NCBI RefSeq assembly: GCF_021028995.1 | Contig: NZ_JAJJZG010000009.1 | Coordinates: forward strand, 50,960-114,959 | Direction of reading: 5' to 3' | DNA from: Halobacterium sp. KA-4 | GTDB lineage: Archaea > Halobacteriota > Halobacteria > Halobacteriales > Halobacteriaceae | DNA length: 64,000 nt | In this document: positions 7,385 through 15,530 of the stretch, in pieces | Numbering within the stretch: the first letter of the stretch is position 1 | Layout of the letters: every line of letters starts with the position of its first letter | Made by a program: the position numbers and the translations under genes | The notes under the pieces: generated by a model | The model's database searches: none | What the model was told of the DNA's origin: nothing | What the model saw: the letters and a program-made list of their open reading frames with translations, nothing else

Positions 7385-7864
7385 TCAGTCCGCGCGGTAT
7401 TCTCCGTCAGTACGCTCGGCGAGACCAAGCAGGACGGCCCAGTCGAGGCGGCGCTCGACGCGCTCGGTCCAGAACCCCTCCCAGTCCTGTCGTTTCGTGC
7501 GCTCCCAGCGTGGCACGCGCTCGCGGACGGCTTCGAAGATTGCGGCCGCGGACTGGAAGTCGTCGCCGAGCGCGTCCAGCACTTCGGGCGCGAGGAAGAC
7601 GTTCTCGCGGAAGTTGCCGGCGAGCGCGTCGCGGTCGAGGTCGTCACGCACCCGCGCATACCCGAGGTCGGCCTCCTCGACGGCACCGAGCGCGCTCAGG
7701 AAGACGAGCCACGCCGACGCCTCCCCGCGGTCGTGGACGTCCGCGCGCTCGACGAGCCGCCGACAGCAGTCGTCCTCGGGCTCGGGGACCAGCGGCACCG
7801 CGTCGCGAACCTCGCGGACGCGGGTCAGCGACGCCGGCGCGGGCGGGACGGGTTTGCGCTGCAT
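7385..7864 (-). CDS. conserved hypothetical protein
   Basis: A 159-residue acidic, mostly helical, soluble protein without recognised domain. It contains a Cys pair (EDDCCRRLVERADV) and an Arg/Trp-rich C-terminal half (PRWERTKRQDWEGFWTERV). It is divergent from crtB across 160 bases, a stretch that must hold both promoters. No function is proposed. Confidence 0.6.
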   Translation of the reverse strand: MQRKPVPPAPASLTRVREVRDAVPLVPEPEDDCCRRLVERADVHDRGEASAWLVFLSALGAVEEADLGYARVRDDLDRDALAGNFRENVFLAPEVLDALGDDFQSAAAIFEAVRERVPRWERTKRQDWEGFWTERVERRLDWAVLLGLAERTDGEYRAD

Positions 7865-8025
7865 ACCGGTGGCTCGGGCGCGGACGGCCTTGAGTTCGGC
7901 GACGTCGCGTCAAGAGGCGGCGGAGGTCGCTCCTGCCACCGTGTTTTTTGATTGTTCACACCTAACATAGGGATAGCACAGCCGGGAGCTGCACGCGCCG
8001 GAGTGCCGCATCTGGCCCCCAACAA

Positions 8026-8994
8026 ATGGTCGACAGCACCCAGATATCGACGAGCAAGGCGATACAGCAGCGGACGGGCAAGACGTTCCACCTGGCGACG
8101 CGGCTCCTCCCCGAGCGCGTGCGCCACGCGACGTACGTCCTGTACGCGTTCTTCCGCGTCGCCGACGACGTCGTGGACACGACCGCGGACCGCGACCCAG
8201 CCGCCCAGCGCGCGGAACTGGAGGCGATTCGCGCGGCGGCACTCGGCGAGGACGTAGACGGGTCGCGCCTCGACGAAGAGACGGCGGAGGTGCTAGCGGC
8301 GTTCGCCGAACTCGCCGAGCGCTACGACGTCCCCGACGAGGACGTGGACACGTTCGTGGACGCGATGCTGACCGACCTCGAACAGACGCGATATGACACT
8401 CATGAGGACCTAGAGGCGTACATGCGAGGCTCGGCGGTCGCGGTCGGGAACATGATGGTCGCCATCATGGAGGTCGAGGACCCGGAGGTGGCGGCTCCGC
8501 ACGCGGCGGCGCTCGCGGAGGCGTTCCAGTTGAGCAACTTCCTGCGGGACGTCAAGGAGGACGTCGACGACTACGACCGCGTCTACCTCCCCGGAGAGAC
8601 GCGGCGCGAGCACGGCGTCACCGTCGAACAGTTGCGCCGCGCCGAAGTGACGACGGGGTTCCGGGACGCGATGCGCGCGGAGTTGGCGCGCACGGAGACG
8701 AAGTACCGGGAGGGAGTCGCGGGCATCAAGTACCTACCCGAGGACTGCCAATTCGCGGTGTTGCTGTCGGCGGTGCTGTACGCCGACCACCACCGCGAGA
8801 TTCGGCGCCGGAACTACGACGTGCTCACGGAGACGCCGAGCCTCTCGACGACGCGGAAGCTCTGGCTGCTGGCGAAGACGCGGACGCTGTGGGCGTTCTA
8901 CGAGGACCCCGAGTACGTGTTCTACCGCGTGAGCTGCATCGCGTCGTCGAGCGACCACCGGCGCGGCCACGGCGACCCCCACCCCGCGCCGTAG
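8026..8994 (+). CDS. crtB: phytoene synthase
   Basis: A 322-residue squalene/phytoene synthase that condenses two geranylgeranyl diphosphates head to head to phytoene, the first committed carotenoid step. Both magnesium-binding aspartate motifs are present: DDVVD (about residues 47-51) inside YAFFRVADDVVD, and NFLRDVKEDVDD (about 172-182). The last dozen residues (SSDHRRGHGDPHPAP) are poorly conserved-looking. The gene lies head to tail with the cruF-lyeJ-crtD group, from which it is separated by a tnpB element. Product feeds bacterioruberin synthesis. Confidence 0.95.
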   Translation: MVDSTQISTSKAIQQRTGKTFHLATRLLPERVRHATYVLYAFFRVADDVVDTTADRDPAAQRAELEAIRAAALGEDVDGSRLDEETAEVLAAFAELAERYDVPDEDVDTFVDAMLTDLEQTRYDTHEDLEAYMRGSAVAVGNMMVAIMEVEDPEVAAPHAAALAEAFQLSNFLRDVKEDVDDYDRVYLPGETRREHGVTVEQLRRAEVTTGFRDAMRAELARTETKYREGVAGIKYLPEDCQFAVLLSAVLYADHHREIRRRNYDVLTETPSLSTTRKLWLLAKTRTLWAFYEDPEYVFYRVSCIASSSDHRRGHGDPHPAP

Positions 8995-9016
8995 TTACAG
9001 GATTTCGAGGCGAAAG

Positions 9017-9036
9017 CCCATGGCTTCAGCCGTGGG
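9017..9036 (+). repeat. left hairpin of the tnpB element
   Basis: CCCATGGCT and AGCCGTGGG pair over nine positions, with one G-T pair, around a two-base centre. AGGAAGCC follows, nearly as after the right hairpin. Confidence 0.55.
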
Positions 9037-9125
9037 AGGAAGCCGACACAACACTACGCAAACCACCAGACAACGCCATCCCGTAATCCAAACGCTTACA
9101 CAATTCACCCATCACTAGTGTCGAT

Positions 9126-10544
9126 GTGAGCGGGCGACCACAACGCACCAACGAGTACACCGCAGAGCCGGTCAGCGACCGGTATCGGCAGTGCTTGTTC
9201 GATTGGTTGTCTGCGCACGCGCCGTTGTGGAATCAACTCACGTATCGACGCCGCCACGCCTACTTCACCGAAAACGAAGACGTCTGGAATGTCGACTACG
9301 ACGACCTCTACGATGAGTACGCACCCATCCTCGGCAAAGCCGCCTGCCAGCAACTCACCCGGAAAAACTCCGAAGCGTGGCGGTCGTTTTTCGGACTGCT
9401 CGACACCTACCACAGCGACGACCCGGCCGTCACCGAGAAACCCAGTCCGCCCGGATACTGGGGGAATCGCGACGATGGCTACGAACTGCACGGCCTCGTT
9501 CGCAACGACCTCTACACCCTCGACTGGGACGAGGATCGGAGTACGCTGGAGTTCGGCGTCGGCGACGTCCTTGAGGACCGCTACGACTTCGACTATCAGG
9601 AACGCCTCACGCTCGAAGTCCACGGGAATCCACAGTGGGATGGTGACGATTCGCGGTTGGAACTCGTCTACGACGAGGCTGCCGATACGCTTCGTGTCAC
9701 GCATCCAGTTCGCATACAGCCAGACCGAGTACGAGACCAGCGACTGGACGCATATACTCATACACTCCAAGCGGAGAACACGACGCACTCAGCAGCCATC
9801 GACGTCGGCGCAAACAACACTCTCACCATCGTTACCTCCCAAGGTGACACCGCCGTCTATCACGCTCGTCCGCTATTCGAAAAGTTCCACCGGCACTCCA
9901 AGCAGATCGCCAAATTGCAGTCCAATCTCCCGGACGGTCAGTATACGAGCTGGCGGATTCAACGCCGATACGACGAACGTGGGCGGAAACGCGACCACGC
10001 TCGGGATGCTGCCGTCAAGCACGCCGCCGAATGGCTGCTGGAACGGAACATCACCACGGTGTACGTCGGGGATCTCACCGACGTGCTTGACGTGCACTGG
10101 AGTGCGTCAGTCAACGAGAAGACACACGCGTTCTGGAGTCACGGGCAACTCCTCGACCGCATCGAGCTCACGTTCGGGGATGTCGGCATTACAGTTGAAT
10201 CGGTGAGCGAGGAGGATTCAAGCAGTCTCTGTCCCGAATGCGGCTCGAAGGATGTGAGTCGAAGCGGTGACGACTTCAGGTGCCACGAGTGCGGGTTGGA
10301 CGCGCATGCGGACGTGGCTGGGGCGTGGAATCTGTTGCAGTCTGTGGTTGGGTCGATGGCTCGGCCTGCTGCCCTCGCGGCTGAACGCCCGAGGGACACA
10401 CCCAACAACTCCCCCGCTGGGGAGCTTGACGGGGCGTACTGGGAGTGGAACGGACACAACTGGACACCCGCCAGTTTCCGGGAACAGTCGCGTCCACGTA
10501 ACCAAACCAGCGTCAGCGAACCCGTAAGTTCACAGCCGGGGTAA
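9126..10544 (+). CDS. tnpB: TnpB, RNA-guided DNA endonuclease of an IS605-type element
   Basis: A 472-residue protein with a GTG start (an ATG two bases earlier is followed at once by a stop). The N-terminal wedge/REC part covers residues 1-200. RuvC-I AIDVGANN carries Asp 226. The expected RuvC-II block reads VYVGDLTDVL (about 312-321) with Gly where Glu is usual. A zinc finger has CPEC (369-372) and CHEC (386-389). RuvC-III is DAHADVAGAWNLL with Asp 396. TnpB proteins cut DNA guided by an RNA made from the element's right end, helping the element persist. A polar tail of about 70 residues follows RuvC-III. Expression is likely from a TATA-like CTTACAC about 30 bases upstream. Confidence 0.9.
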   Translation: MSGRPQRTNEYTAEPVSDRYRQCLFDWLSAHAPLWNQLTYRRRHAYFTENEDVWNVDYDDLYDEYAPILGKAACQQLTRKNSEAWRSFFGLLDTYHSDDPAVTEKPSPPGYWGNRDDGYELHGLVRNDLYTLDWDEDRSTLEFGVGDVLEDRYDFDYQERLTLEVHGNPQWDGDDSRLELVYDEAADTLRVTHPVRIQPDRVRDQRLDAYTHTLQAENTTHSAAIDVGANNTLTIVTSQGDTAVYHARPLFEKFHRHSKQIAKLQSNLPDGQYTSWRIQRRYDERGRKRDHARDAAVKHAAEWLLERNITTVYVGDLTDVLDVHWSASVNEKTHAFWSHGQLLDRIELTFGDVGITVESVSEEDSSSLCPECGSKDVSRSGDDFRCHECGLDAHADVAGAWNLLQSVVGSMARPAALAAERPRDTPNNSPAGELDGAYWEWNGHNWTPASFREQSRPRNQTSVSEPVSSQPG

Positions 10545-10573
10545 TCAACTGGTTGGATTACCCACGGAGGAAT

Positions 10574-10593
10574 CCCACCGCTTTAGCGGTGGG
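10574..10593 (+). repeat. right-end hairpin of the tnpB element
   Basis: Perfect nine-base stem, CCCACCGCT and AGCGGTGGG around TT. It is followed by AGGAAGTCAAC. By analogy with studied IS605 elements this is the right-end transposition signal and the end of the omega RNA scaffold, with guide sequence taken from the flank (inside cruF). Confidence 0.6.
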
Positions 10594-10599
10594 AGGAAG

Positions 10600-11439
10600 T
10601 CAACGCGCGGGATTCCGCCGGAGCACGCTGAAGTCGAAGCGGTCGGTCTCGACGAGCGCGACGCCGAGCAGCCCCGCCGCCAGCGCGGGGACGAGTTGGC
10701 CGAACGCGAGGTTCACCGCACCCCACAGCAGCACGAAGCTCACGAGGTCGTCGAGGAAAAAGGGACACTGCGTGAGGCGGTCGCGGAGCGCGGCGCGGTC
10801 GAACCCCCAGTCGAGGACGGCGACGGAGACGGTCGCGGAGAGCACCCAGCCGAGGTAGTTCGACAGCGGGACGCCGTAGTACGCGCCGGCGGCGTCGTAC
10901 GCCCAGAAGCCGAGCGCGACCGCGCCGGGGTCGAGGACGACGTCCATCCAGACGACGACCGCCGCGACCGCGGGCAGGCGGACGACCGCGCGGCGGGTGT
11001 GGCGGCCGAACAGCAGCAGGACGAGGAGGTAGCTGTTGACGACCAGCGGCAGGAAGAACACCGGGAGGCCGAGCGGGACGCTGCCGGCGAGCATCGGCCC
11101 GAGTTCGACGAGGTACTCGAAGTGGCCGTACGGCCAGCCGGTGGCGACGCCGACGAATTCGATGGCGAAGGCGTACGCGACGAGCGCGAGCACCGCTACC
11201 GCGGCCTTGCGGTCCGTCAGCGGGAGCAGGCCCGCAATCAGGGGGAGGCGCATCACGGCGACGCCCGCGAGCACGAGGTAGGGGTTGAACGCCAGCGGCT
11301 CGGGGAGCCACCCCCACGCGGAGGCGAGCAGGAGGACGGCCCCGACGATGGGGAACACGACGGCGATTTCGAAGCGGTGGCCGGCGACGAGTTCGTCGAG
11401 GCGGCGTTCGACGCGAGCGCGCGCTGAGGCTTCAGACAT
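10600..11439 (-). CDS. cruF: bisanhydrobacterioruberin hydratase (CruF)
   Basis: A 279-residue membrane protein with about eight helices. It matches the CruF carotenoid hydratase family: EFVGVATGWPYGHFEY (about residues 95-110), a conserved WMDVVLDP helix, and GAYYGVPLSNYLGW. In haloarchaea CruF adds water to the terminal C5 groups, the last step from bisanhydrobacterioruberin to bacterioruberin. The start overlaps lyeJ by eight bases. The TGA stop lies in the AGTCAAC that ends the neighbouring tnpB element, so the very C-terminus may have been set by the insertion. Confidence 0.9.
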   Translation of the reverse strand: MSEASARARVERRLDELVAGHRFEIAVVFPIVGAVLLLASAWGWLPEPLAFNPYLVLAGVAVMRLPLIAGLLPLTDRKAAVAVLALVAYAFAIEFVGVATGWPYGHFEYLVELGPMLAGSVPLGLPVFFLPLVVNSYLLVLLLFGRHTRRAVVRLPAVAAVVVWMDVVLDPGAVALGFWAYDAAGAYYGVPLSNYLGWVLSATVSVAVLDWGFDRAALRDRLTQCPFFLDDLVSFVLLWGAVNLAFGQLVPALAAGLLGVALVETDRFDFSVLRRNPAR

Positions 11440-12259
11440 TTGTGAGCCTCCAGAGCGCGCCGATGGTGAGCGCGGCGCCGACGACCGTGTTCACGATTGG
11501 GAACCACCAGTACGCGCGGTCGACCGCGACGTCGCCGGCGACGATGCCGGCGACGAGGACGGGGTACGTGAGCAGGATTGTGCCGAGGCGCCAGTCCACG
11601 ACGGCGAAGACGGCGGCAGACGCGAGCCAGCACGCCGCGCAGTAGGCGTACGTGCGGCGCTCGCCGAGTGCCGTAGCGGTAGTCGTGATGTTGGCTTCGC
11701 GGTCGGGCTCGATGTCCGGAATCGCGGAGAACGTGTGCATCCCCATCGCCCACAGCCAGCCGCCAGCGACTGCCAGTAGTGGGGGCTGCTGGCCCGCGAC
11801 GGCGGCGTACGCGGCAGCGCCCGGGAGCACGTAGAGGCCGTTCGAGAGAGAGTCCAGCAGCGGCGTCGTCTTGAAGCGGAACGGCGGCGCGCTGTACTCC
11901 ACGGAGAGGAGCGCCCACGCGACGAGCCACGGGTACGCAACCGCCGGCAGAAAGGCTGCAATCGGAACGAGTAGCAGCCCGGAGGCGACGACGACCGCCG
12001 AGACGGCGCGGCCGCCCCTGAACCGCGCTTCCTTGTCCGCCTTCTTCGGGTTCACTTCGTCGACGTCGCGGTCGAAGGCGTCGTTGACGCCGTAGAGGAA
12101 GACGTTCGCGGGCACGAGGAAGTACGCGAACAGCGCGACCGCGGGCAGCGAGAACAGGTCGGGGACGGTGTCGGCGGCGTACGCGACGCCGACGACGACG
12201 GGGCCGGCGAGGTAGAACCAGAACCGCGGCCGGGAGAGGACGAGGAGGTAGCGCAGCAT
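11432..12259 (-). CDS. lyeJ: lycopene elongase/hydratase, UbiA-family prenyltransferase
   Basis: A 275-residue protein with about eight or nine membrane helices. The two Asp-rich UbiA motifs are present: NDAFDRDVDEVNP (about residues 59-71) and DIEPDREA (about 186-193). LyeJ adds C5 isoprenoid units and water to lycopene ends on the way to C50 bacterioruberin. The ATG at 12259 overlaps the crtD stop by one base and its end overlaps cruF by eight, so the three genes form a tight operon. Confidence 0.92.
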   Translation of the reverse strand: MLRYLLVLSRPRFWFYLAGPVVVGVAYAADTVPDLFSLPAVALFAYFLVPANVFLYGVNDAFDRDVDEVNPKKADKEARFRGGRAVSAVVVASGLLLVPIAAFLPAVAYPWLVAWALLSVEYSAPPFRFKTTPLLDSLSNGLYVLPGAAAYAAVAGQQPPLLAVAGGWLWAMGMHTFSAIPDIEPDREANITTTATALGERRTYAYCAACWLASAAVFAVVDWRLGTILLTYPVLVAGIVAGDVAVDRAYWWFPIVNTVVGAALTIGALWRLTNV

Positions 12260-13794
12260 TACGCGTCTTCGAGGACGTAGTCGGCGGTGATTTCGCCGCT
12301 GATGAGACACATCGGCACGCCGATGCCTGGAGTCGTGAACGCGCCCGTGAAGTAGAGGCCGTCGAGGGCCGTCGAGCGGTGGGGAGGCCGGAACAGCGAC
12401 GTCTGCCGGAGCGTGTGCGCGAGGCCGAGCGCAGTACCCTGATAACTGTTGTAGCGCTCCGCGAACTCGGAGACGGAGAAGCGCTCCTCGACGACGATGC
12501 GGTCCCGGAGGTCGACGCCCGTGTTCTGTGCGATGTCGTCGAGCACGAGGTCGCGGTACTCGTCGCGGACCTCGGGGGTGTCGTCGAGGCCTGGCGCGAC
12601 GGGGACGAGCGCGAACAGGTTGCTGTGGCCGTCGGGCGCGACCGCGTCGTCTGTCTTCGAGGGGACGCAGAGGTAGTACGCGGGGTCGTCGGGCCACGTG
12701 GGGTCGTCGAAAATCTGGCCGAAGTGCTCCTCCCAGTCCGAGGGGAGCACGAGCGTGTGGTGCGCGAGCGGGTCGACGTCGCCCTCCACGCCGAGATAGA
12801 GCAGGAACGCCGACGGTGCGTACGTCCGGGACTTCCAGTAGTCGGCGTCGTATTGGCGCTTCTCGGCCGGGAGGAGTTCCTGCTCGGTGTGGGCGTAGTC
12901 GGCGTCCGAGACCACGACGTCCGCGAGCACGTCCGTCTCGCCGCTCGTCTCGACCTTGAAGCCGCCGCGGTAGCCGTGAATCTTCGTGACCGGGTGGTCC
13001 GTGCGGAACTCCACGCCGAGTTCTTCGGCGAGTTCGGCGATGCCGTCGGCGACCCCGGACATGCCGCCCTCCGGGTAGTAGACGCCGAGGTTGAAGTCCA
13101 CGTGACTCATCAGGTTGTAGAGCGCCGGGGTCGTGTTCGGTGCGCCGCCGAGGAACACCAGCGTGTACTGCATTATCTGCTGGAGTTTCGGGTGGTCGAA
13201 GTAGTTCTCGACGTGGTCCTGCATTGACCCGAGTAGAGTGAGGCCGCGGGCGTACTCCGCGAGGTCGGGGTCGAGCCAGTCCCGGACTCGGGGGCGGTCC
13301 TCATAGACGAAGTGCTCCATCCCCACCTCGTAGTTCTCCTTCGCTTGCGCGAGGTAGTCGTCGAGGCGGTCGCCCGCGCCGGGCTCGTAGGCGTCGAACA
13401 CCTCCTTGACCTGCTCGCGGTCCGGCGTCACGTCGACCACGTCGCCGTCAGCGTTCACGTCGAGGCCGGGCGCGTCGCGACCCGGGCGGCGGCCGGCGTT
13501 GTCCTTGAAGAAGATGCGGTAGTGGGGGTCGAGGCGTTCCAGCGAGTAGTACTCAGAAGGTTCCCTGTCGAAGTCAGCGAAGAACCGCTCGAAGACGTCG
13601 GGCATCAGGTACCACGACGGCCCCATGTCGAAGGTGAAGCCGTCGCGTTCGAGCGCGCTCGCGCGCCCGCCGACCTGTTCGTTCTTCTCCACGACGGTGA
13701 CGTCCGCGCCCGCGTCCGCGAGGTAACAGGCCGTCGAGAGGCCGCCGAAGCCCGCGCCGATTACGGCGACCGACTGACCCGACAGGGCGTTCAT
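12259..13794 (-). CDS. crtD: carotenoid 3,4-desaturase / phytoene desaturase family
   Basis: A 511-residue FAD-dependent amine-oxidase-fold enzyme. The dinucleotide-binding VIGAGFGGLSTA lies at about residues 10-21, followed by VVEKNEQVGGRAS and FDMGPSWYLMPDVF. The C-terminal GLYFTGAFTTPGIGVPMCL is the usual CrtI-type FAD motif. Order crtD-lyeJ-cruF is that of the characterised Haloarcula japonica bacterioruberin cluster, which favours CrtD over CrtI (phytoene desaturase), although the families are close. The ATG at 13794 follows a TATA-like CGTTTTATC by about 29 bases; the open frame upstream is not coding. Confidence 0.87.
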   Translation of the reverse strand: MNALSGQSVAVIGAGFGGLSTACYLADAGADVTVVEKNEQVGGRASALERDGFTFDMGPSWYLMPDVFERFFADFDREPSEYYSLERLDPHYRIFFKDNAGRRPGRDAPGLDVNADGDVVDVTPDREQVKEVFDAYEPGAGDRLDDYLAQAKENYEVGMEHFVYEDRPRVRDWLDPDLAEYARGLTLLGSMQDHVENYFDHPKLQQIMQYTLVFLGGAPNTTPALYNLMSHVDFNLGVYYPEGGMSGVADGIAELAEELGVEFRTDHPVTKIHGYRGGFKVETSGETDVLADVVVSDADYAHTEQELLPAEKRQYDADYWKSRTYAPSAFLLYLGVEGDVDPLAHHTLVLPSDWEEHFGQIFDDPTWPDDPAYYLCVPSKTDDAVAPDGHSNLFALVPVAPGLDDTPEVRDEYRDLVLDDIAQNTGVDLRDRIVVEERFSVSEFAERYNSYQGTALGLAHTLRQTSLFRPPHRSTALDGLYFTGAFTTPGIGVPMCLISGEITADYVLEDA

Positions 13795-13818
13795 GCACGC
13801 AACGTTAGTCGCGTGGAA

Positions 13819-13827
13819 GATAAAACG
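13819..13827 (-). promoter_or_regulatory. TATA box of the crtD-lyeJ-cruF operon
   Basis: Minus-strand CGTTTTATC centred 29 bases before the crtD ATG, in the 67-base gap after mch. It predicts a separate, leaderless transcript for the carotenoid operon. Confidence 0.5.
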
Positions 13828-13861
13828 ACGCCCTCCGGCGGCTACGGCTGCAACGAGCCAG

Positions 13862-14797
13862 TTACGCGACGTCGAAGCCCTCGGCGAGCAGGTCCTCGTG
13901 GACGTCGCCGAGCGCGTACGTCGGGCCGCCTGTGACGTCGATGGTGACCTGCGCGGGGCCGAAGACGCCCTCGTCGACGGCACTGGCGTCCCAGTCGGCG
14001 TCCGCGAAGATGTCCGCGAATGGCTTCCCGTAGCGGTCGGCCGCCGAGGACGGCACCGCCTCGAACTCGTCGAAGTCCTCGGTGACGGTGAGGTGGACGC
14101 GGCCGCCGTACGCGAGCGCGTCGTTCGTGCGGCCGATGGCCGCTTCCTCGTCGCCCGCGACGGGCGCGACCGGTGCGCTGCCGGAAGCGGTGAGGACGTT
14201 CGTCGGGTCGTAGCCGAGTTCGAACAGCCGGAACAGCGCGAGTTCGGCGGCCCGTGACGCGGCTGTGACGCTGCCGGCGACGCTCGCGGTGCGGTACGCG
14301 GGCAGGTATACGCTCTCCGCGTTCACGTCCGCGAGTTCCGCGACCTGCTCGGCGGCGGCCTCGGTGGGGAACGCGTCGCTCTCCAGCGCGAGCACCGCGA
14401 ATTCGAAGGCGTCGACGTAGTCGATGGCCTCGTACTCGCCCTCGCGGGCGACCAGCGCACGGGCGGGTCCGCTGCCGAGGCCCTCGTAGTCGTCGACGGT
14501 GAGCTCCCAGCCCGCCTTCTGCGCGCCCAGCAGGGCGACGGCGGGGCGGTCGCAGGCGAGTTCGACGTGCGGGAACGTCGCGCCCGCGACGTCGTCGACG
14601 CGCGTCTGTACGGTCGCCAAGCCCGCGGTCTGGAGTTCAGCCAGTAGCAGGCCGGCTTCGAGGCCGCCGCGGTGCTCCACGCCGAAGTCGATGACGGTCG
14701 CGCCGTTGTCCAACTCGAACGCGCCGATGTCCAGCTCCTCGGTGAATTCGAGGGCTTCGTCGGCGAGCTCCAGCGCCATCCGGTTGAGACTGTCCAT
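13862..14797 (-). CDS. mch: methenyltetrahydromethanopterin cyclohydrolase
   Basis: A 311-residue protein with the Mch pattern: MDSLNRMALELADEALEF start, EHRGGLEAGLLLAELQTAGL (about 49-68), and GSGPARAL (about 135). It interconverts methenyl- and formyl-tetrahydropterin; haloarchaea use it in one-carbon metabolism rather than methanogenesis. The ATG at 14797 gives the family length. It lies upstream of crtD on the same strand but separated by a promoter-bearing gap. Confidence 0.93.
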   Translation of the reverse strand: MDSLNRMALELADEALEFTEELDIGAFELDNGATVIDFGVEHRGGLEAGLLLAELQTAGLATVQTRVDDVAGATFPHVELACDRPAVALLGAQKAGWELTVDDYEGLGSGPARALVAREGEYEAIDYVDAFEFAVLALESDAFPTEAAAEQVAELADVNAESVYLPAYRTASVAGSVTAASRAAELALFRLFELGYDPTNVLTASGSAPVAPVAGDEEAAIGRTNDALAYGGRVHLTVTEDFDEFEAVPSSAADRYGKPFADIFADADWDASAVDEGVFGPAQVTIDVTGGPTYALGDVHEDLLAEGFDVA

Positions 14798-14881
14798 GCC
14801 GCCGGATTCGGCGCCCCGACACAAGAGGTTTCTCAGTCCACCCGCGGTCAGCGGCGTCTCGGCCCACGGTCTGCACGCGCC

Positions 14882-15130
14882 TCAGTTCACGACCGCCCGC
14901 AGCACAGCGCCGAATCCCGCGAACACGAGCAGCGCGCCGCCGCCGAGAAGGAGCGCGACGGCGGGGACCGTGTTCGGTGCCGTGCATCCGCTCTCGGCGG
15001 TCGATTCGACGTCGCCAGCGGGCGGCGTCTCGTCGCACGTGGGTGGGTTGTCACCTAGAACGAGGCCGCCACCAATTGCCGCGAGTCCCAGAAGAGCGAG
15101 CACGAGGAGCGCGAGTGTCCCGGCGTGCAT
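14882..15130 (-). CDS. small two-helix membrane protein
   Basis: An 82-residue protein with hydrophobic helices at about 5-26 and 54-80. The extracytoplasmic-looking loop between them contains two Cys (TCDETPP and SGCTAPN) that could form a disulphide. No family recognised. Confidence 0.6.
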   Translation of the reverse strand: MHAGTLALLVLALLGLAAIGGGLVLGDNPPTCDETPPAGDVESTAESGCTAPNTVPAVALLLGGGALLVFAGFGAVLRAVVN

Positions 15131-15172
15131 GTCCGAGTCGACGCCAGAATTCGGTAAGTGCCTTCGGGTGAC

Positions 15173-15487
15173 TCAGTCGCGGTCGGAGCGCGCCTCGTGG
15201 CCGAGTTCGCGCTCGACGGCGTCGACCTTCTCGCGGGCGGTCTGGTCGCTCGTGCGCTTGTCGTCGATTTTCAGGAACGTGCTCACGCGGTCGCCCTTGA
15301 CGGCCTTGTGGGCGGCGCCGACCGCGTCCAGCAGCGTGTCGACGTCCTCGGCTTCGATGACCGTGCCCATCGGGTTCGTCTCGTAGGTGACGTCGAAGTC
15401 GTCGAGCGCGGCGACGGCGTCCGCGACGTCGCTCGCCATGCTCTCTTCGGTGACCGGTGCGACGCTGAGGAGTGCGATGACTGTCAC
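15173..15487 (-). CDS. MTH1187/YkoF-like thiamine-binding protein
   Basis: A 104-residue protein with the small ferredoxin-like fold of the MTH1187 family: MTVIALLSVAPV, then DVTYETNPMGTVIEAED in the middle and DDKR near the end. Characterised relatives bind thiamine and form tetramers. No thiamine gene is adjacent, so the in vivo ligand is uncertain. The start gives the full domain. Confidence 0.85.
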   Translation of the reverse strand: MTVIALLSVAPVTEESMASDVADAVAALDDFDVTYETNPMGTVIEAEDVDTLLDAVGAAHKAVKGDRVSTFLKIDDKRTSDQTAREKVDAVERELGHEARSDRD

Positions 15488-15530
15488 GGACGGTACTGCG
15501 TCGGGCCCGTACTTAGCGGCAGCGGCGCGG

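Larger units (their letters stand above)
9011..10604 (+). mobile_element. IS605/IS1341-type tnpB element (tnpA absent)
   Basis: A single tnpB gene flanked by similar hairpins, 9017-9036 on the left and 10574-10593 on the right, both followed by GGGAGGAAG. The right hairpin is followed by TCAAC, a plausible element end. There is no tnpA, so the element depends on a transposase in trans or is immobile. It sits exactly between crtB and the 3' end of cruF. Having a hairpin of the right-end type at both ends is unusual; the left one may be left over from an earlier insertion at the same place. Confidence 0.7.

Noticed and set aside
12379..13227. Plus-strand open frame within crtD
   Set aside because: It is the antisense shadow of a well-supported desaturase and shows no domain.
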